64,000 bases of DNA from an uncultured Alphaproteobacteria bacterium (GTDB lineage: Bacteria; Pseudomonadota; Alphaproteobacteria; Caulobacterales; Caulobacteraceae). The position numbers were made by a program, and so were the translations under genes. The stretch is taken from NCBI GenBank assembly GCA_903860975.1, contig CAIOSI010000043.1:1-64000 (forward strand), given 5' to 3'. Under the pieces are notes generated by a model. The model had not been told where the DNA came from. It saw only the letters and a program-made list of their open reading frames with translations, and did no database searches. This document shows positions 35,849 to 45,407 of this stretch, in pieces; within the stretch, counting starts at the first letter, position 1; every line of letters starts with the position of its first letter.

Positions 35849-36637
35849 ATGTCCGATTTTCGCATAAGGGGGCTCGCCACCCTCAAGGCGAAGATCGCCG
35901 CCATCGAGGCGGGCGGGCGATCGGAGCCTAAATTCCTGCCCTTCGGGGACGAGCGGATCGACGGCTGTCTGCCAGGCGGCGGGCTGCCGCTTGGCCGTTG
36001 GCACGAGATCGGCGGGACGGGAATAGAGGTTGAGACGGCCGCAGCGCCGACCGCTTTTACGGCGCTGCTGGCCGCACCCTTGACCCAGCAGGGCGAGGTG
36101 GTTTGGGTGCTGCGCCGCGACGACCTTTCCGCGCCCGGACTGCTGGGCCTGGGCTTTGCGCCGGAACGACTGATCCAGGTCTGCGCCCGTGACGAGGCCG
36201 AGGCGCTGTCTGTGATGGAGGACGCGCTGGCCACGGTGGGTGTCGCCGCCGTGGTCGGCGAAACAGAGGTCATAGACCTGACCGCTGGGCGGCGGTTGCA
36301 GCTGGCCTGCGAAAAACAGGGCGCGACCGGCTTTCTTATCCACCGTCGTCCCTATGGGGGCCAGGCCAGGCGCGAGACGACCGGCTCAGCAGCCGCCACC
36401 CGCTGGCGGATCGCGTCTGCGCCTTCCGAGCCTAGAGCCGGAGAATTCGGCCTGGGCGCGCCGCGGTTCGTCGCGGAGCTGGAACGCTGCCGTGGCGGGC
36501 GAACTGGAGCGTGGCTGTTCGAAGCCACAGACGCCTATTGCTGGGAGAAGACGGATGTCGCGCATCCTCTGCGCCTGGTCGCCGACCTGGGCGATCGCCA
36601 ACTGGCGCCGGCGCAACCCCTCCGACTCGCGGGTTGA
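35849..36637 (+). CDS. imuA: ImuA (SulA/RecA-like mutasome protein)
   Basis: A 262-residue RecA-like protein of the damage-inducible mutasome. It contains LPFGDERIDGCLPGGGLPLG and the turn WHEIGG, as in ImuA/SulA-type proteins, with an inner core VVWVLRRDDLSAPGLLGLGF. ImuA bridges ImuB and RecA during translesion synthesis and mutagenesis. The gene heads the SOS-controlled imuA-imuB-dnaE2 operon. imuB starts inside its 3' end (83 bp overlap). Confidence 0.9.
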   Translation: MSDFRIRGLATLKAKIAAIEAGGRSEPKFLPFGDERIDGCLPGGGLPLGRWHEIGGTGIEVETAAAPTAFTALLAAPLTQQGEVVWVLRRDDLSAPGLLGLGFAPERLIQVCARDEAEALSVMEDALATVGVAAVVGETEVIDLTAGRRLQLACEKQGATGFLIHRRPYGGQARRETTGSAAATRWRIASAPSEPRAGEFGLGAPRFVAELERCRGGRTGAWLFEATDAYCWEKTDVAHPLRLVADLGDRQLAPAQPLRLAG

Positions 36638-38093
36638 GCCAACACAACCCTTCGCTCTGCTGGAGACGGTGCATGCGGTCAGGCGCTTGTCGGCAGTCAG
36701 CCTGGGGGCGGCGCGACTGGGACTCCATATCGGTCAGAAGGCGACCGACGCCATGGCCCTGGTTCCGGAACTCGTCACCGCCGAGGCTGAACCGGAAGCT
36801 GACGCTGAGGCCCTGACCGCCCTTGCGGACTGGTGCGTACGGTTCTCACCGGCCGTCGCTGTCGATGCGCCAGATGGCCTCTTTCTCGATGTGACCGGCG
36901 TCGACCATCTGTGGCGAGGCGAGGCGCAGATGCTGGCCGACTTCCGCAGCCGACTGATTACCAACGGCCTGCCCTTCCGCTGCGCAATCGCCGATACGCC
37001 AGGTTCCGCCTGGGCGCTGGCGCATTTTGGCAAGGACGGGACGATCGCTCCGTCAGGTGAACATGAGCCTCTGCTCGCGTCCTTGCCACCGGCGGCGCTG
37101 CGCCTAGACAGAGAAACCTGGGCGCAGATCGAACGGCTGGGCCTTCGCCAGGTCAGCCAGCTGGTCGCCATTCCCCGTGCGCCCTTTGGCCGCCGGTTCG
37201 GCCGCGCAGCATTGACGCGCCTTGACCAGGCCCTGGGCCATGAGGCCGAGGCCTTGACCTTCCGGCGTCCGCCAACACCCTGGTTCGCGCGCCTGGCCTT
37301 CGCCGAGCCGATCAGCGCGCCAGAAGATATGTCGCGCGTCACAGTGGACGTCGCCACTAAGCTCTGCGCCCGACTGGAGACTGAGGGCCAGGGCGCCAGG
37401 CGTTTCGAGGTTTGCTTCCATCGGGTGGACGGCAAAGCGCTGCAGCTGAGCGTCGGGCTGTCGCTGCCTGGCCGCGATCCGGTCCGTATCGCCAAACTCT
37501 TGGTGCCAAAACTGGACACCCTTGATCCCGGCTTCGGGATCGAGGTCGTGACGCTCAGGGCCGAGGCCGTGGAGCCGATCTCCGGACGCCAGGCGCGGCT
37601 GGACAAGGCCCGCGAAGCGACGGTCGAGGAAGGTCTGGCGCCCCTGGTCGACCGTTTGACCAATCGGCTTGGGCAGGAGCGCGTCTGGCGCGCTGTGCCG
37701 GTGGAAAGCCATGTGCCGGAGCTGGCTGTGGGTCGCTCCCGCCCGCTCGGCAAGCCATCGATCCCGCAAACCTGGAATCGGGAGATCCCGCGCCCGACCC
37801 GCCTCTTCCGCCGTCCTGAGCCGGTGGACAGCGTGATCGCCCTCACCCCCGACGATCCGCCGACCCAGTTCCGCTGGCGCGGCCAGGTCCACCGCGTCCA
37901 TCGCGCCGAGGGGCCCGAGCGGATCGGCGAAGACTGGTGGAAGGGCCAGATCGAGGATGCCGATGTTGGCCACATCCGCGACTACTACCGTCTGGAAGAC
38001 ACCAAGGGTGGGCGCTTCTGGCTGTTCCGCGCGGGCCTCTACGGCGATCCCGCGACGCCGCCAAAATGGTGGCTGCATGGGTTATTTGGATGA
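36555..38093 (+). CDS. imuB: ImuB, Y-family polymerase-like mutasome hub
   Basis: A 512-residue Y-family-polymerase relative lacking catalytic activity in characterised homologues; it recruits DnaE2 to the beta clamp. It shows [20 protein letters not shown] at the N-terminus, the palm-like [19 protein letters not shown] and a helix-hairpin segment ([20 protein letters not shown]). The C-terminal third continues through the DUF6504-like end ([16 protein letters not shown]). Start 36555 is chosen because the family N-terminus follows it. It overlaps imuA by 83 bp and dnaE2 by 4 nt (ATGA). Confidence 0.92.
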   Translation: MSRILCAWSPTWAIANWRRRNPSDSRVEPTQPFALLETVHAVRRLSAVSLGAARLGLHIGQKATDAMALVPELVTAEAEPEADAEALTALADWCVRFSPAVAVDAPDGLFLDVTGVDHLWRGEAQMLADFRSRLITNGLPFRCAIADTPGSAWALAHFGKDGTIAPSGEHEPLLASLPPAALRLDRETWAQIERLGLRQVSQLVAIPRAPFGRRFGRAALTRLDQALGHEAEALTFRRPPTPWFARLAFAEPISAPEDMSRVTVDVATKLCARLETEGQGARRFEVCFHRVDGKALQLSVGLSLPGRDPVRIAKLLVPKLDTLDPGFGIEVVTLRAEAVEPISGRQARLDKAREATVEEGLAPLVDRLTNRLGQERVWRAVPVESHVPELAVGRSRPLGKPSIPQTWNREIPRPTRLFRRPEPVDSVIALTPDDPPTQFRWRGQVHRVHRAEGPERIGEDWWKGQIEDADVGHIRDYYRLEDTKGGRFWLFRAGLYGDPATPPKWWLHGLFG

Positions 38094-41000
38094 GCCCGCG
38101 TTACGCCGAGCTCCAGGCCACCACAAACTATTCGTTCCTGCGCGGCGCATCCCATCCCTGGGAACTGGTCGTGGGTGCCAATGCGCTGGGTCTGGAGGCC
38201 ATTGGTGTCTGCGACCGCAATTCCCTGGCCGGCGTCGTGCGCGCCTGGATTGCGCGCCGAAACCTACCGCAGGGCGAGACAAAGGTTCGGGCGCTGACCG
38301 GCTGCCGCCTCGACTTCGCCGATGGAACGCCGAGCCTGTTGGTCTATCCCTCCGACCGCGAGGCCTATGGCCGCCTGACGCGGCTGCTCACCGTTGGTCA
38401 AATGCGCGCCAAGAAGGGGGGGTGTCAGCTGCATTGGGAGGACTTTCTCGCCCATGCGGAAGGCCAGCTCGCCCTAACCATTCCACCCGACCGCCTCGAT
38501 GAAGCCTTCGAACGCAACCTGCGAGGCATGGTCGGGGAATTGTCCGGCAGTATCTGGCTGGCCGCCGCCCGGCGCTACGGCCCGCGCGACCTCAACCGGC
38601 TATCGAAGCTGGCGGCTCTGGCCGAGCGCACAGGCATATCGATCGTGGCGACGAACGATGTGCTCTACCATGACCCCGCGCGCCGTCCGTTGCAGGACGT
38701 ACTGACCTGCATCCGACAGACCTGCGCGATCCAGGACGTCGGGATCCGGCTGCAGCCCAACGCCGAACGGCATTTGAAATCCCCCGCCGAGATGGCGCGA
38801 CTGTTCGCCAAGTTCCCAGGCGCGGTGGAACGCAGCGCCGAGATCGCCGAACGCATCACCTTCGACCTCGGCCAGCTGCGCTACGAATATCCCGACGAAC
38901 CGGTGCCATCGGGCAAGACCGCCATTCAGCATTTGCGCGACCTGAGCTGGGCGGGCGCCAAGTGGCGCTACCCTGACCGGGTGCCAGAGAAAGTGTCGAA
39001 GCTCGTCGCCTACGAACTCGACCTGATCGAGAAGCTGGATTTTCCCAACTACTTCCTGACGGTCCACGACATCGTGCGCCATGCACGCGACGAGCTGAAG
39101 ATCCTCTGCCAGGGCCGCGGCTCAGCGGCCAATTCCTGCGTTTGCTTCTGTTTGGGCATCACCGCGGTCGACCCCACGAAGGAAGACCAGGACCTGCTGT
39201 TCTCGCGCTTCATCTCTGAGAACCGCGGCGAGCCGCCGGATATCGACGTCGACTTCGAGCACGAGCGGCGCGAGGAGGTGATGCAGTACGTCTACAAGCG
39301 CTACGGTCGAAACCACGCGGCCATCGTCGCCACGGTTATCCACTACCGGCCACGCATGGCGATCCGCCAGGTCGGCAAGGCTCTGGGCCTCACCGAGGAC
39401 ATCACCGCAGCGCTCTCAAATACCGTCTGGGGCAGCTGGGGCGACAACGTCGCCGACGACCATATCCGCCAGGTGGGGCTAGATCCGAAGGCCCCCGAGA
39501 TCCGGCGCGCCACCACGATCGCCGAACAGCTGATCGGTTTCCCACGCCATTTGTCGCAGCACGTCGGCGGCTACGTGCTGACCAAACGTCGGCTCGACGA
39601 AACCGTGCCGATCGGCAACGCGGCCATGAAAGATCGCACCTTCCTCGAATGGGATAAGGACGATATCGACGCGCTCGGCCTGATGAAGGTCGATGTCCTG
39701 GCGTTGGGCATGCTGACAGCCCTGAGGCGTAGCTTCGAGATGCTTCCGCCGGCGGCGAACGGCCAGCGCATCACCGACATCGCCCACATCCCGCAGGAGG
39801 ATAAGGCCGTCTACGACATGCTCTGCGAGGCGGACTCGGTCGGCGTTTTCCAGGTCGAGAGTCGCGCCCAGATGGCGATGCTGCAAAGGTTGCGCCCGCG
39901 CAAATTCTACGACCTCGTCATCGAAGTGGCGATCGTCAGGCCAGGGCCGATCCAAGGAGACATGGTGCACCCCTACCTGCGGCGGCGGGAAGGAAGCGAG
40001 CGGGTGGAATTTCCGGCGCCTCGGCCGGAAGATGGCGACAAGGACGAACTGCGCGCTGTGCTCGGCAAGACGCTTGGGGTTCCACTATTTCAGGAACAGG
40101 CCATGCGGCTGGCTATCGAGGCGGCCAAGTTTTCCGGCGATGACGCCGATGGCCTGCGCCGGTCCATGGCCACCTTCCGCGCCGATGGACGGTTGTGGAC
40201 CTACAAGCAGATGTTCATCGAGGGCATGGCCAGGCGCGGTTACGCCCCCGACTTCGCAGCGCGCTGTTTCAAGCAGATAGAAGGCTTCGGCGCCTACGGC
40301 TTTCCTGAAAGCCACGCGATTAGCTTCGCGCTCTTGGTCTACGCCTCGGCCTGGGTCAAACGGCATCATCCCGAGGCGTTCTGCGCAGCTCTGCTCAACA
40401 GCCAACCGATGGGCTTTTATCAACCGGCCCAGCTGGTCCGCGACGCGATCGCACATGGGGTCGAGGTGCGGCCTGCCGACCTGCAAACCAGCGATTGGGA
40501 CTGCACCTTGGAGCCACCCGACGACCCGCGGTCGCCGCATCGCGCCCTGCGGCTTGGTCTTCGCCAGATCAAAGGTCTCAAAGAGACTGAGGTCCTGGTC
40601 TTCATGAAGTCCCGCGCCGCCGGCCTTACGACGCTGGAGGACTATGTCCTGCGCTCAGGCCTCTCGCGGCGAGGACTGGAGCTTCTGGCCGAAGCCGACA
40701 CCTTCCGCTCGTTAGGTCTCAACCGGCGCGAGGCGCTGTGGGCCGTCAAAGGGATGACAGATGAATTGGGCGCCGAGCGTTTCGCCCCGCTCATCGCTCG
40801 GCAAAGTGTGAAGGAAGCCCAAGTGCTCCTGCCCTTCATGAGCCCACCCAAGGAAGTGGCGGAAGACTACCGGACCACCCGGCTGTCCTTGAAGGCTCAT
40901 CCGGTGAATTTCTTCCGCGATGAACTGACGAAGATGCAGGTCCTGCCGTGCGTAGCCCTGAAGACCCTGCCGGATCGCCGGCGTATCTGCGTGGGCGGCC

Positions 41001-41323
41001 TGGTCCTGGTTCGCCAACGGCCCGGCACCGCCAAGGGCGTGGTGTTCCTGACGCTGGAGGACGAGACCGGCGTCGCGAATATCGTCTGCTGGAAAGACAT
41101 CTTTGACGCCAATCGCCGTCTTGTGATGAGCTCGTCCTTCCTGCTTGTGCACGGCCAGCTGCAAGTTGCGGGCAATGTGATCCACCTGGTTGCCGAGCGC
41201 TTCACTGACTTTTCTCAAAAGCTGACGCAGATGCGCGACCACGAAGAGGCGTCCGGCGCTGCCCCGCCGTCGCCACATGGCCGGATCTCCAGCGCGCTGG
41301 TCCGCAGCCGTGATTTCCATTGA
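38090..41323 (+). CDS. dnaE2: Error-prone DNA polymerase DnaE2 (ImuC)
   Basis: A 1077-residue C-family polymerase, the usual length for DnaE2. The PHP domain starts [20 protein letters not shown]. The catalytic Asp pair is in [19 protein letters not shown], and [17 protein letters not shown] and the helix-hairpin-helix and OB regions follow. It inserts opposite lesions with ImuA and ImuB and is induced by LexA derepression. The first ATG of this length overlaps the imuB stop as ATGA, so translation is coupled. It is distinct from the replicative DnaE1. Confidence 0.96.
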   Translation: MSPRYAELQATTNYSFLRGASHPWELVVGANALGLEAIGVCDRNSLAGVVRAWIARRNLPQGETKVRALTGCRLDFADGTPSLLVYPSDREAYGRLTRLLTVGQMRAKKGGCQLHWEDFLAHAEGQLALTIPPDRLDEAFERNLRGMVGELSGSIWLAAARRYGPRDLNRLSKLAALAERTGISIVATNDVLYHDPARRPLQDVLTCIRQTCAIQDVGIRLQPNAERHLKSPAEMARLFAKFPGAVERSAEIAERITFDLGQLRYEYPDEPVPSGKTAIQHLRDLSWAGAKWRYPDRVPEKVSKLVAYELDLIEKLDFPNYFLTVHDIVRHARDELKILCQGRGSAANSCVCFCLGITAVDPTKEDQDLLFSRFISENRGEPPDIDVDFEHERREEVMQYVYKRYGRNHAAIVATVIHYRPRMAIRQVGKALGLTEDITAALSNTVWGSWGDNVADDHIRQVGLDPKAPEIRRATTIAEQLIGFPRHLSQHVGGYVLTKRRLDETVPIGNAAMKDRTFLEWDKDDIDALGLMKVDVLALGMLTALRRSFEMLPPAANGQRITDIAHIPQEDKAVYDMLCEADSVGVFQVESRAQMAMLQRLRPRKFYDLVIEVAIVRPGPIQGDMVHPYLRRREGSERVEFPAPRPEDGDKDELRAVLGKTLGVPLFQEQAMRLAIEAAKFSGDDADGLRRSMATFRADGRLWTYKQMFIEGMARRGYAPDFAARCFKQIEGFGAYGFPESHAISFALLVYASAWVKRHHPEAFCAALLNSQPMGFYQPAQLVRDAIAHGVEVRPADLQTSDWDCTLEPPDDPRSPHRALRLGLRQIKGLKETEVLVFMKSRAAGLTTLEDYVLRSGLSRRGLELLAEADTFRSLGLNRREALWAVKGMTDELGAERFAPLIARQSVKEAQVLLPFMSPPKEVAEDYRTTRLSLKAHPVNFFRDELTKMQVLPCVALKTLPDRRRICVGGLVLVRQRPGTAKGVVFLTLEDETGVANIVCWKDIFDANRRLVMSSSFLLVHGQLQVAGNVIHLVAERFTDFSQKLTQMRDHEEASGAAPPSPHGRISSALVRSRDFH

Positions 41324-41361
41324 GGCTTGGCGTCAAGCCTGCATCCCGCCATGCTCCAGAT

Positions 41362-41693
41362 ATGATGACGGCGAAGAAGCCCAAAGTTCCTCGCGGACCC
41401 AACGCAGAACGCCGGCCTGCGCCCCGGAGCTGACCGCCCGATATCCTGAATTCGCGGGTGACCTGGATGCCGTCCGACATCGTACGAGGGAGCGAAGGGT
41501 TGAGACCTTGGGCGCGCCAGAGCGCGTGCGACAGACCGATACCATCGCACACCTGATGCGCGCGGCCCTGGAGGGCCTGGCGATGGGCTCCTTGTTTATC
41601 AGCCGTCCCACCGACGACGCCCTTCGGGTGCTGGCCCTTCTGAAGAGGCTGCGACAGAGCCTGGTGGCTGAACTGCAAATGCCAAAGACCTAG
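41362..41693 (+). pseudogene. TetR-family regulator remnant with its DNA-binding domain deleted
   Basis: The 3' part in one frame (PELTARYPEFAGDLDAVRHR through VLALLKRLRQSLVAELQMPK) matches the ligand-binding/dimerisation C-terminus of TetR/BetI-type repressors. Just upstream, in another frame, ATG at 41362 begins MMTAKKPKVPRGPNAERRP, the kind of N-terminal tail such repressors carry before the helix-turn-helix. The helix-turn-helix itself (about 50 codons) is absent and the phase changes between the parts. An internal deletion that removed the DNA-binding domain is the simplest reading. The gene sits just before two Tat-exported esterases whose control it may once have provided. Confidence 0.55.
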
Positions 41694-41806
41694 TTTGTAG
41701 TCTCCGTTGGCGGCAGGTGCGGCCAACGCCTAAGATTGCCGAATAAGGGGCGCGCTCACGGCCAGAATGGGCCGCCCGACAAACGATACTGGCGGGGAGA
41801 ACGAAA

Positions 41807-43474
41807 ATGACGAAGGGGTCTGACCAGCCAGATTGCGGCCGAAGACACGTCCTCATCGCCGGCGCAGCGCTTGCCGCCACCGCAGCCGTAGCCAGAACGG
41901 CCGCAGCGCAAGGGCCAGCTCGCGCCAATGCAGCGCCGGCCGGCCTTGCGACGGGTGGCGGCTCCAGCAAGCTCTTCCAGGTCACCAACACGGCCACAGG
42001 CAAGGTTCAGGGCATCGCCAACGGCCGGGTCTGGGAATTTCGCGGCATCCCTTACGGCGCACCCACAGGCGGCAAGAACCGATTCATGCCGCCACAGAAA
42101 GCCGCGCCCTGGAAGGGCGTGCGGGAGTGCTTCGCCTTCACCTCCGTCTGCCCGCAGACTCAAGCCGACATCCGCGGCGAATACGGCCAGTTGATCATGT
42201 GGGACCGCCAGGTGGGCGGCATGGGTGAGGACTGCCTGTCGCTGAACGTGTGGACAACCAATGTCGAGCGCAGCGCTAAGAAGGCGGTGATGGTCTCGTT
42301 TCATGGCGGCGGCTTCGCCACCGGCTCGGGCAACGCACCCGGCTTCGACGGTAAAAACCTCGCCGACTACGGCGACGTCGTCGTGGTCTGTATCAATCAC
42401 CGGCTTGCCGGTTTCGGCTACACGAACCTCGTCGGCGCCGGTGCGCCTGAGGCCTTCAAATACGCCGGCGTGGCCGGGGCGCTGGATATGGTCGCTTCGC
42501 TCCAGTGGGTCCGCGACAACATCGAGAACTTCGGAGGCGATCCCGACCGGGTTATGATCTTTGGCCAATCGGGGGGCGGAGCGAAGACGTCGACGGTGCT
42601 GGCCATGCCGCCGGCAAAAGGCCTCTTCCATCGCGCAGCGGTGCAATCGGGTTCGGCCTTGCGGCTGGTGACGCCGGAAGCTGGGGCCGCGACGGCGGAG
42701 AAATTCATCAAGCAACTGGGCCTTACCAAGTCGAACATCTCCGACATCCAGAAACTGTCCTGGCAGCAACTCCTTGAGGCGCAGACTGCGGCCGGTGGCA
42801 ACTTCTCACCCGTGATCGGGACGGACGCGCTTCCCAATCACCCCTTTGATCCTGTGGCGCCCGCCTGCTCGGCCGACGTGCCGATCATCGTGTCCACGAC
42901 GCTTGAAGACGCCGCGTTATCGCTCACCAACTTCACCCTCACAGAAGACGGCCTCACCGCGCTCTTCAACCAGCGTTGGCCCGGCAAGGGTCGTGAGTTG
43001 GTCTCGCTTTATCGGCGCTATGATCCGATCGCCACGCCGTTCCTGATTCAAGCCCAGGCCTTCACCGACTCTGGCGCCCGACGCTCGGCGTTCACCCAGG
43101 CCGCGCGCAAGGCCGCGCTCGGCGCAGCGCCGGCCTATGTCTACCAATGGAACTGGCGCACACCTGCCTATGACGGTCAGTTCGGCGCGGTGCACGGGAT
43201 CGACGTTTCCGCCTCGTTCCACTCCTATCGCGACGGATTCTTCGCGGGCTCGAGCGCCGGCAAGAGGATGGCAGACCGCCTGGCCTCAACCTTCTCGGCT
43301 TTTGCCAAGACCGGCGAGCCGAACAACAGCCACATCCCGCCCTGGAAACCCTACAGCGACACCCAACGCGCCGTGATGCTGTTCGACAACGATACGCGCC
43401 AGGAGATTAACCCTCGCGCCGAAATCCGGGCCTGGTGGGACGCCAATCCGCCAGCCGCTGGTCCACGGGGCTAA
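41807..43474 (+). CDS. Type-B carboxylesterase with Tat-type signal (third of four)
   Basis: A 555-residue protein with a twin-arginine signal (CGRRHVLIAGAALAATAAVA, about residues 10-29), unlike the two Sec-type copies. HGGG is at 166-169. The nucleophile motif is GQSGG (Ser about 255) where most relatives have GESAG. The catalytic core repeats in the next gene (ANG-V-EF-GI-YGA, about residues 71-85), so the two are recent duplicates. Folded export suggests cofactor- or disulfide-dependent folding before translocation. Substrate unknown. Confidence 0.88.
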   Translation: MTKGSDQPDCGRRHVLIAGAALAATAAVARTAAAQGPARANAAPAGLATGGGSSKLFQVTNTATGKVQGIANGRVWEFRGIPYGAPTGGKNRFMPPQKAAPWKGVRECFAFTSVCPQTQADIRGEYGQLIMWDRQVGGMGEDCLSLNVWTTNVERSAKKAVMVSFHGGGFATGSGNAPGFDGKNLADYGDVVVVCINHRLAGFGYTNLVGAGAPEAFKYAGVAGALDMVASLQWVRDNIENFGGDPDRVMIFGQSGGGAKTSTVLAMPPAKGLFHRAAVQSGSALRLVTPEAGAATAEKFIKQLGLTKSNISDIQKLSWQQLLEAQTAAGGNFSPVIGTDALPNHPFDPVAPACSADVPIIVSTTLEDAALSLTNFTLTEDGLTALFNQRWPGKGRELVSLYRRYDPIATPFLIQAQAFTDSGARRSAFTQAARKAALGAAPAYVYQWNWRTPAYDGQFGAVHGIDVSASFHSYRDGFFAGSSAGKRMADRLASTFSAFAKTGEPNNSHIPPWKPYSDTQRAVMLFDNDTRQEINPRAEIRAWWDANPPAAGPRG

Positions 43475-43489
43475 GGGAGCGCAACGGTC

Positions 43490-45169
43490 ATGACATCGAA
43501 GAAACCTCAAGGCCCCAGCCGCCGCGATGTGATCCAGGTCGCCTCGCTGAGCGCGACCGGCATTGGCGCCACAGCCGTAGCCTCGCAGGCCGCCGCACAG
43601 GCGCCCTCACCTGCGCCCGCCCGTATCCTGGGCGGCGGTGGCGCTCCAGGCGGCATCTTCTGGACGGTTGAGACCACTTCGGGAAAGGTCCAGGGCATCG
43701 CCAACGGTGCCGTGAAGGAGTTCAAGGGCATCGCCTATGGTGCCTCGACCGGTGGCAAGAACCGCTACATGGCCCCGAAGACGCCGACACCTTGGGCGGG
43801 AGTCCGCAATTGCATCGGCTACGGCCCGATCTCGCCGCAAACACCTGCGGCGCTCGATAGCGACTATTCGATGATGATCGCCTGGGATCGACACGTCGGT
43901 CCGGGTGGCATGGGAGAAGACTGCCTCAACCTGAACATCTGGACGCCCAGCGTGAACGACCACGCCAAGCGACCCGTGCTGGTCTCGTTCCACGGCGGCG
44001 GCTGGGCGACCGGCTCTGGCAATGGTCCGATGTATGACGGGGCGCAAATGGCCCGGTTGGGCGATGTGGTGGTCGTGACGGTGAACCACCGCTTGGCGTC
44101 CTTTGGCTATACCTATCTGGCAGGCCTCGGAGCGCCGGCGGAATTCGCCGACGCCGGCAATTGCGGCGTGATGGACATGGTCGCCTCTTTGCGATGGGTG
44201 CGTGACAATATTGAACGCTTCGGCGGTGATCCTGGCCGGGTGATGATCTTTGGCCAGTCCGGCGGGGGCTCGAAAACCTCAACCCTTTTGGCCGTGCCGG
44301 CCGCCAAGGGTCTCTTCCATCGGGCCGCGGTCCAGTCCGGCTCGACACTGCGTCAGGCGACACCGGAAGAAGCGACGATCGAGGCCGAAAAATTGCTGAA
44401 GGCCCTCGGCATCGCCAAGAGCAACGCTGCAGCAATCCAGGATATGCCGTGGCAGAGGCTCCTGGAGGCCCAAGTGGCCTCGAACGGCAATTTCCGTCCG
44501 GTCGTCGGCGATAAGACCCTGCCGCGCCATCCGTTTGATCCAGCGGCACCCGCAGAATCGGCCGACGTACCGGTCATCATCTCCACGACCCTGCACGACG
44601 CGGCCCTGCGACTGACCAATTTCGATCTCGACGAGACTGGACTTTCAGGCCTCTTCCGTCAGCGATTCGGGTCAAAGAGCGCCGAAATCCTCGCCGCCTA
44701 CCGCCGGGAAAACCCGCACCAGTCGGCCTATCTGACGCAAGCCGAAGCCTTCACCGACGCGACCCGCGGCAATTCTCAGATTCAGGCGCTGCGCAAGGCC
44801 AAGCTCGGCAAGGCTGCGACCTATATGTACGTTTGGGACTGGGAAACCCCCGCCTTCGACGGCAAGTTCGGTGCGGTTCACGGCCACGATGTGGAGGCCT
44901 CCTTCCATCTGTCGCGCAACCCGATCGGCGGCGCGGGCACGAAGGGCGGGCGACAAATGTCCGACAGGCTGGCGGCCACCTGGGTCGCCTTTGCCACGAG
45001 CGGTGATCCAAACAATAATCTGATCCCACATTGGCCGGCCTATGAGGCTGGACGCCGTGCGACCATGGTTTTCAACAACGAGATGAAGGTCGTTGACGAT
45101 TATCGAGGCGATTTCGTCCGGATGATCGCTGACGTGGTCCCGAACACGCCAGACCCACGAAGGGCCTAG
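43490..45169 (+). CDS. Type-B carboxylesterase with Tat-type signal (fourth of four)
   Basis: A 559-residue paralogue of the preceding gene, 15 bp downstream. The twin-arginine motif is SRRDVIQVASLSATGIGATA (residues 10-29). HGGG is at 168-171 and the nucleophile again sits in GQSGG (Ser about 257). A long acidic insertion near 120-135 (LDSDYSMMIAWDRHVG) is shared with its neighbour. The two copies probably form one operon with diverged specificity. The TetR remnant lies just upstream of the pair. Confidence 0.88.
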   Translation: MTSKKPQGPSRRDVIQVASLSATGIGATAVASQAAAQAPSPAPARILGGGGAPGGIFWTVETTSGKVQGIANGAVKEFKGIAYGASTGGKNRYMAPKTPTPWAGVRNCIGYGPISPQTPAALDSDYSMMIAWDRHVGPGGMGEDCLNLNIWTPSVNDHAKRPVLVSFHGGGWATGSGNGPMYDGAQMARLGDVVVVTVNHRLASFGYTYLAGLGAPAEFADAGNCGVMDMVASLRWVRDNIERFGGDPGRVMIFGQSGGGSKTSTLLAVPAAKGLFHRAAVQSGSTLRQATPEEATIEAEKLLKALGIAKSNAAAIQDMPWQRLLEAQVASNGNFRPVVGDKTLPRHPFDPAAPAESADVPVIISTTLHDAALRLTNFDLDETGLSGLFRQRFGSKSAEILAAYRRENPHQSAYLTQAEAFTDATRGNSQIQALRKAKLGKAATYMYVWDWETPAFDGKFGAVHGHDVEASFHLSRNPIGGAGTKGGRQMSDRLAATWVAFATSGDPNNNLIPHWPAYEAGRRATMVFNNEMKVVDDYRGDFVRMIADVVPNTPDPRRA

Positions 45170-45407
45170 GTGCGCAGACGCCTGGATTTATCGCAGCGAC
45201 AAGGCGGTCAAGACCTGGCCTGAGGCGGCCAAACGGCAGGCCTTTCCAAGGTTCAACGCTTCGCGCTCGCGCGCTGTTGACCACAGATCGCAGGCTGGAG
45301 CCCGGCCCTGGCGACGAGCGGGTCGCTTCGTGGGCCGGGCAATCCGCCTCTCATTAGCGCTAGACCAGGGCGGGTCGCCGTTGAGCAAAGGGATACGCAA
45401 AGTCGCC

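Noticed and set aside
36734..37975. 413-codon minus-strand frame
   Set aside because: It is antisense to imuB, whose motifs and operon position are clear.
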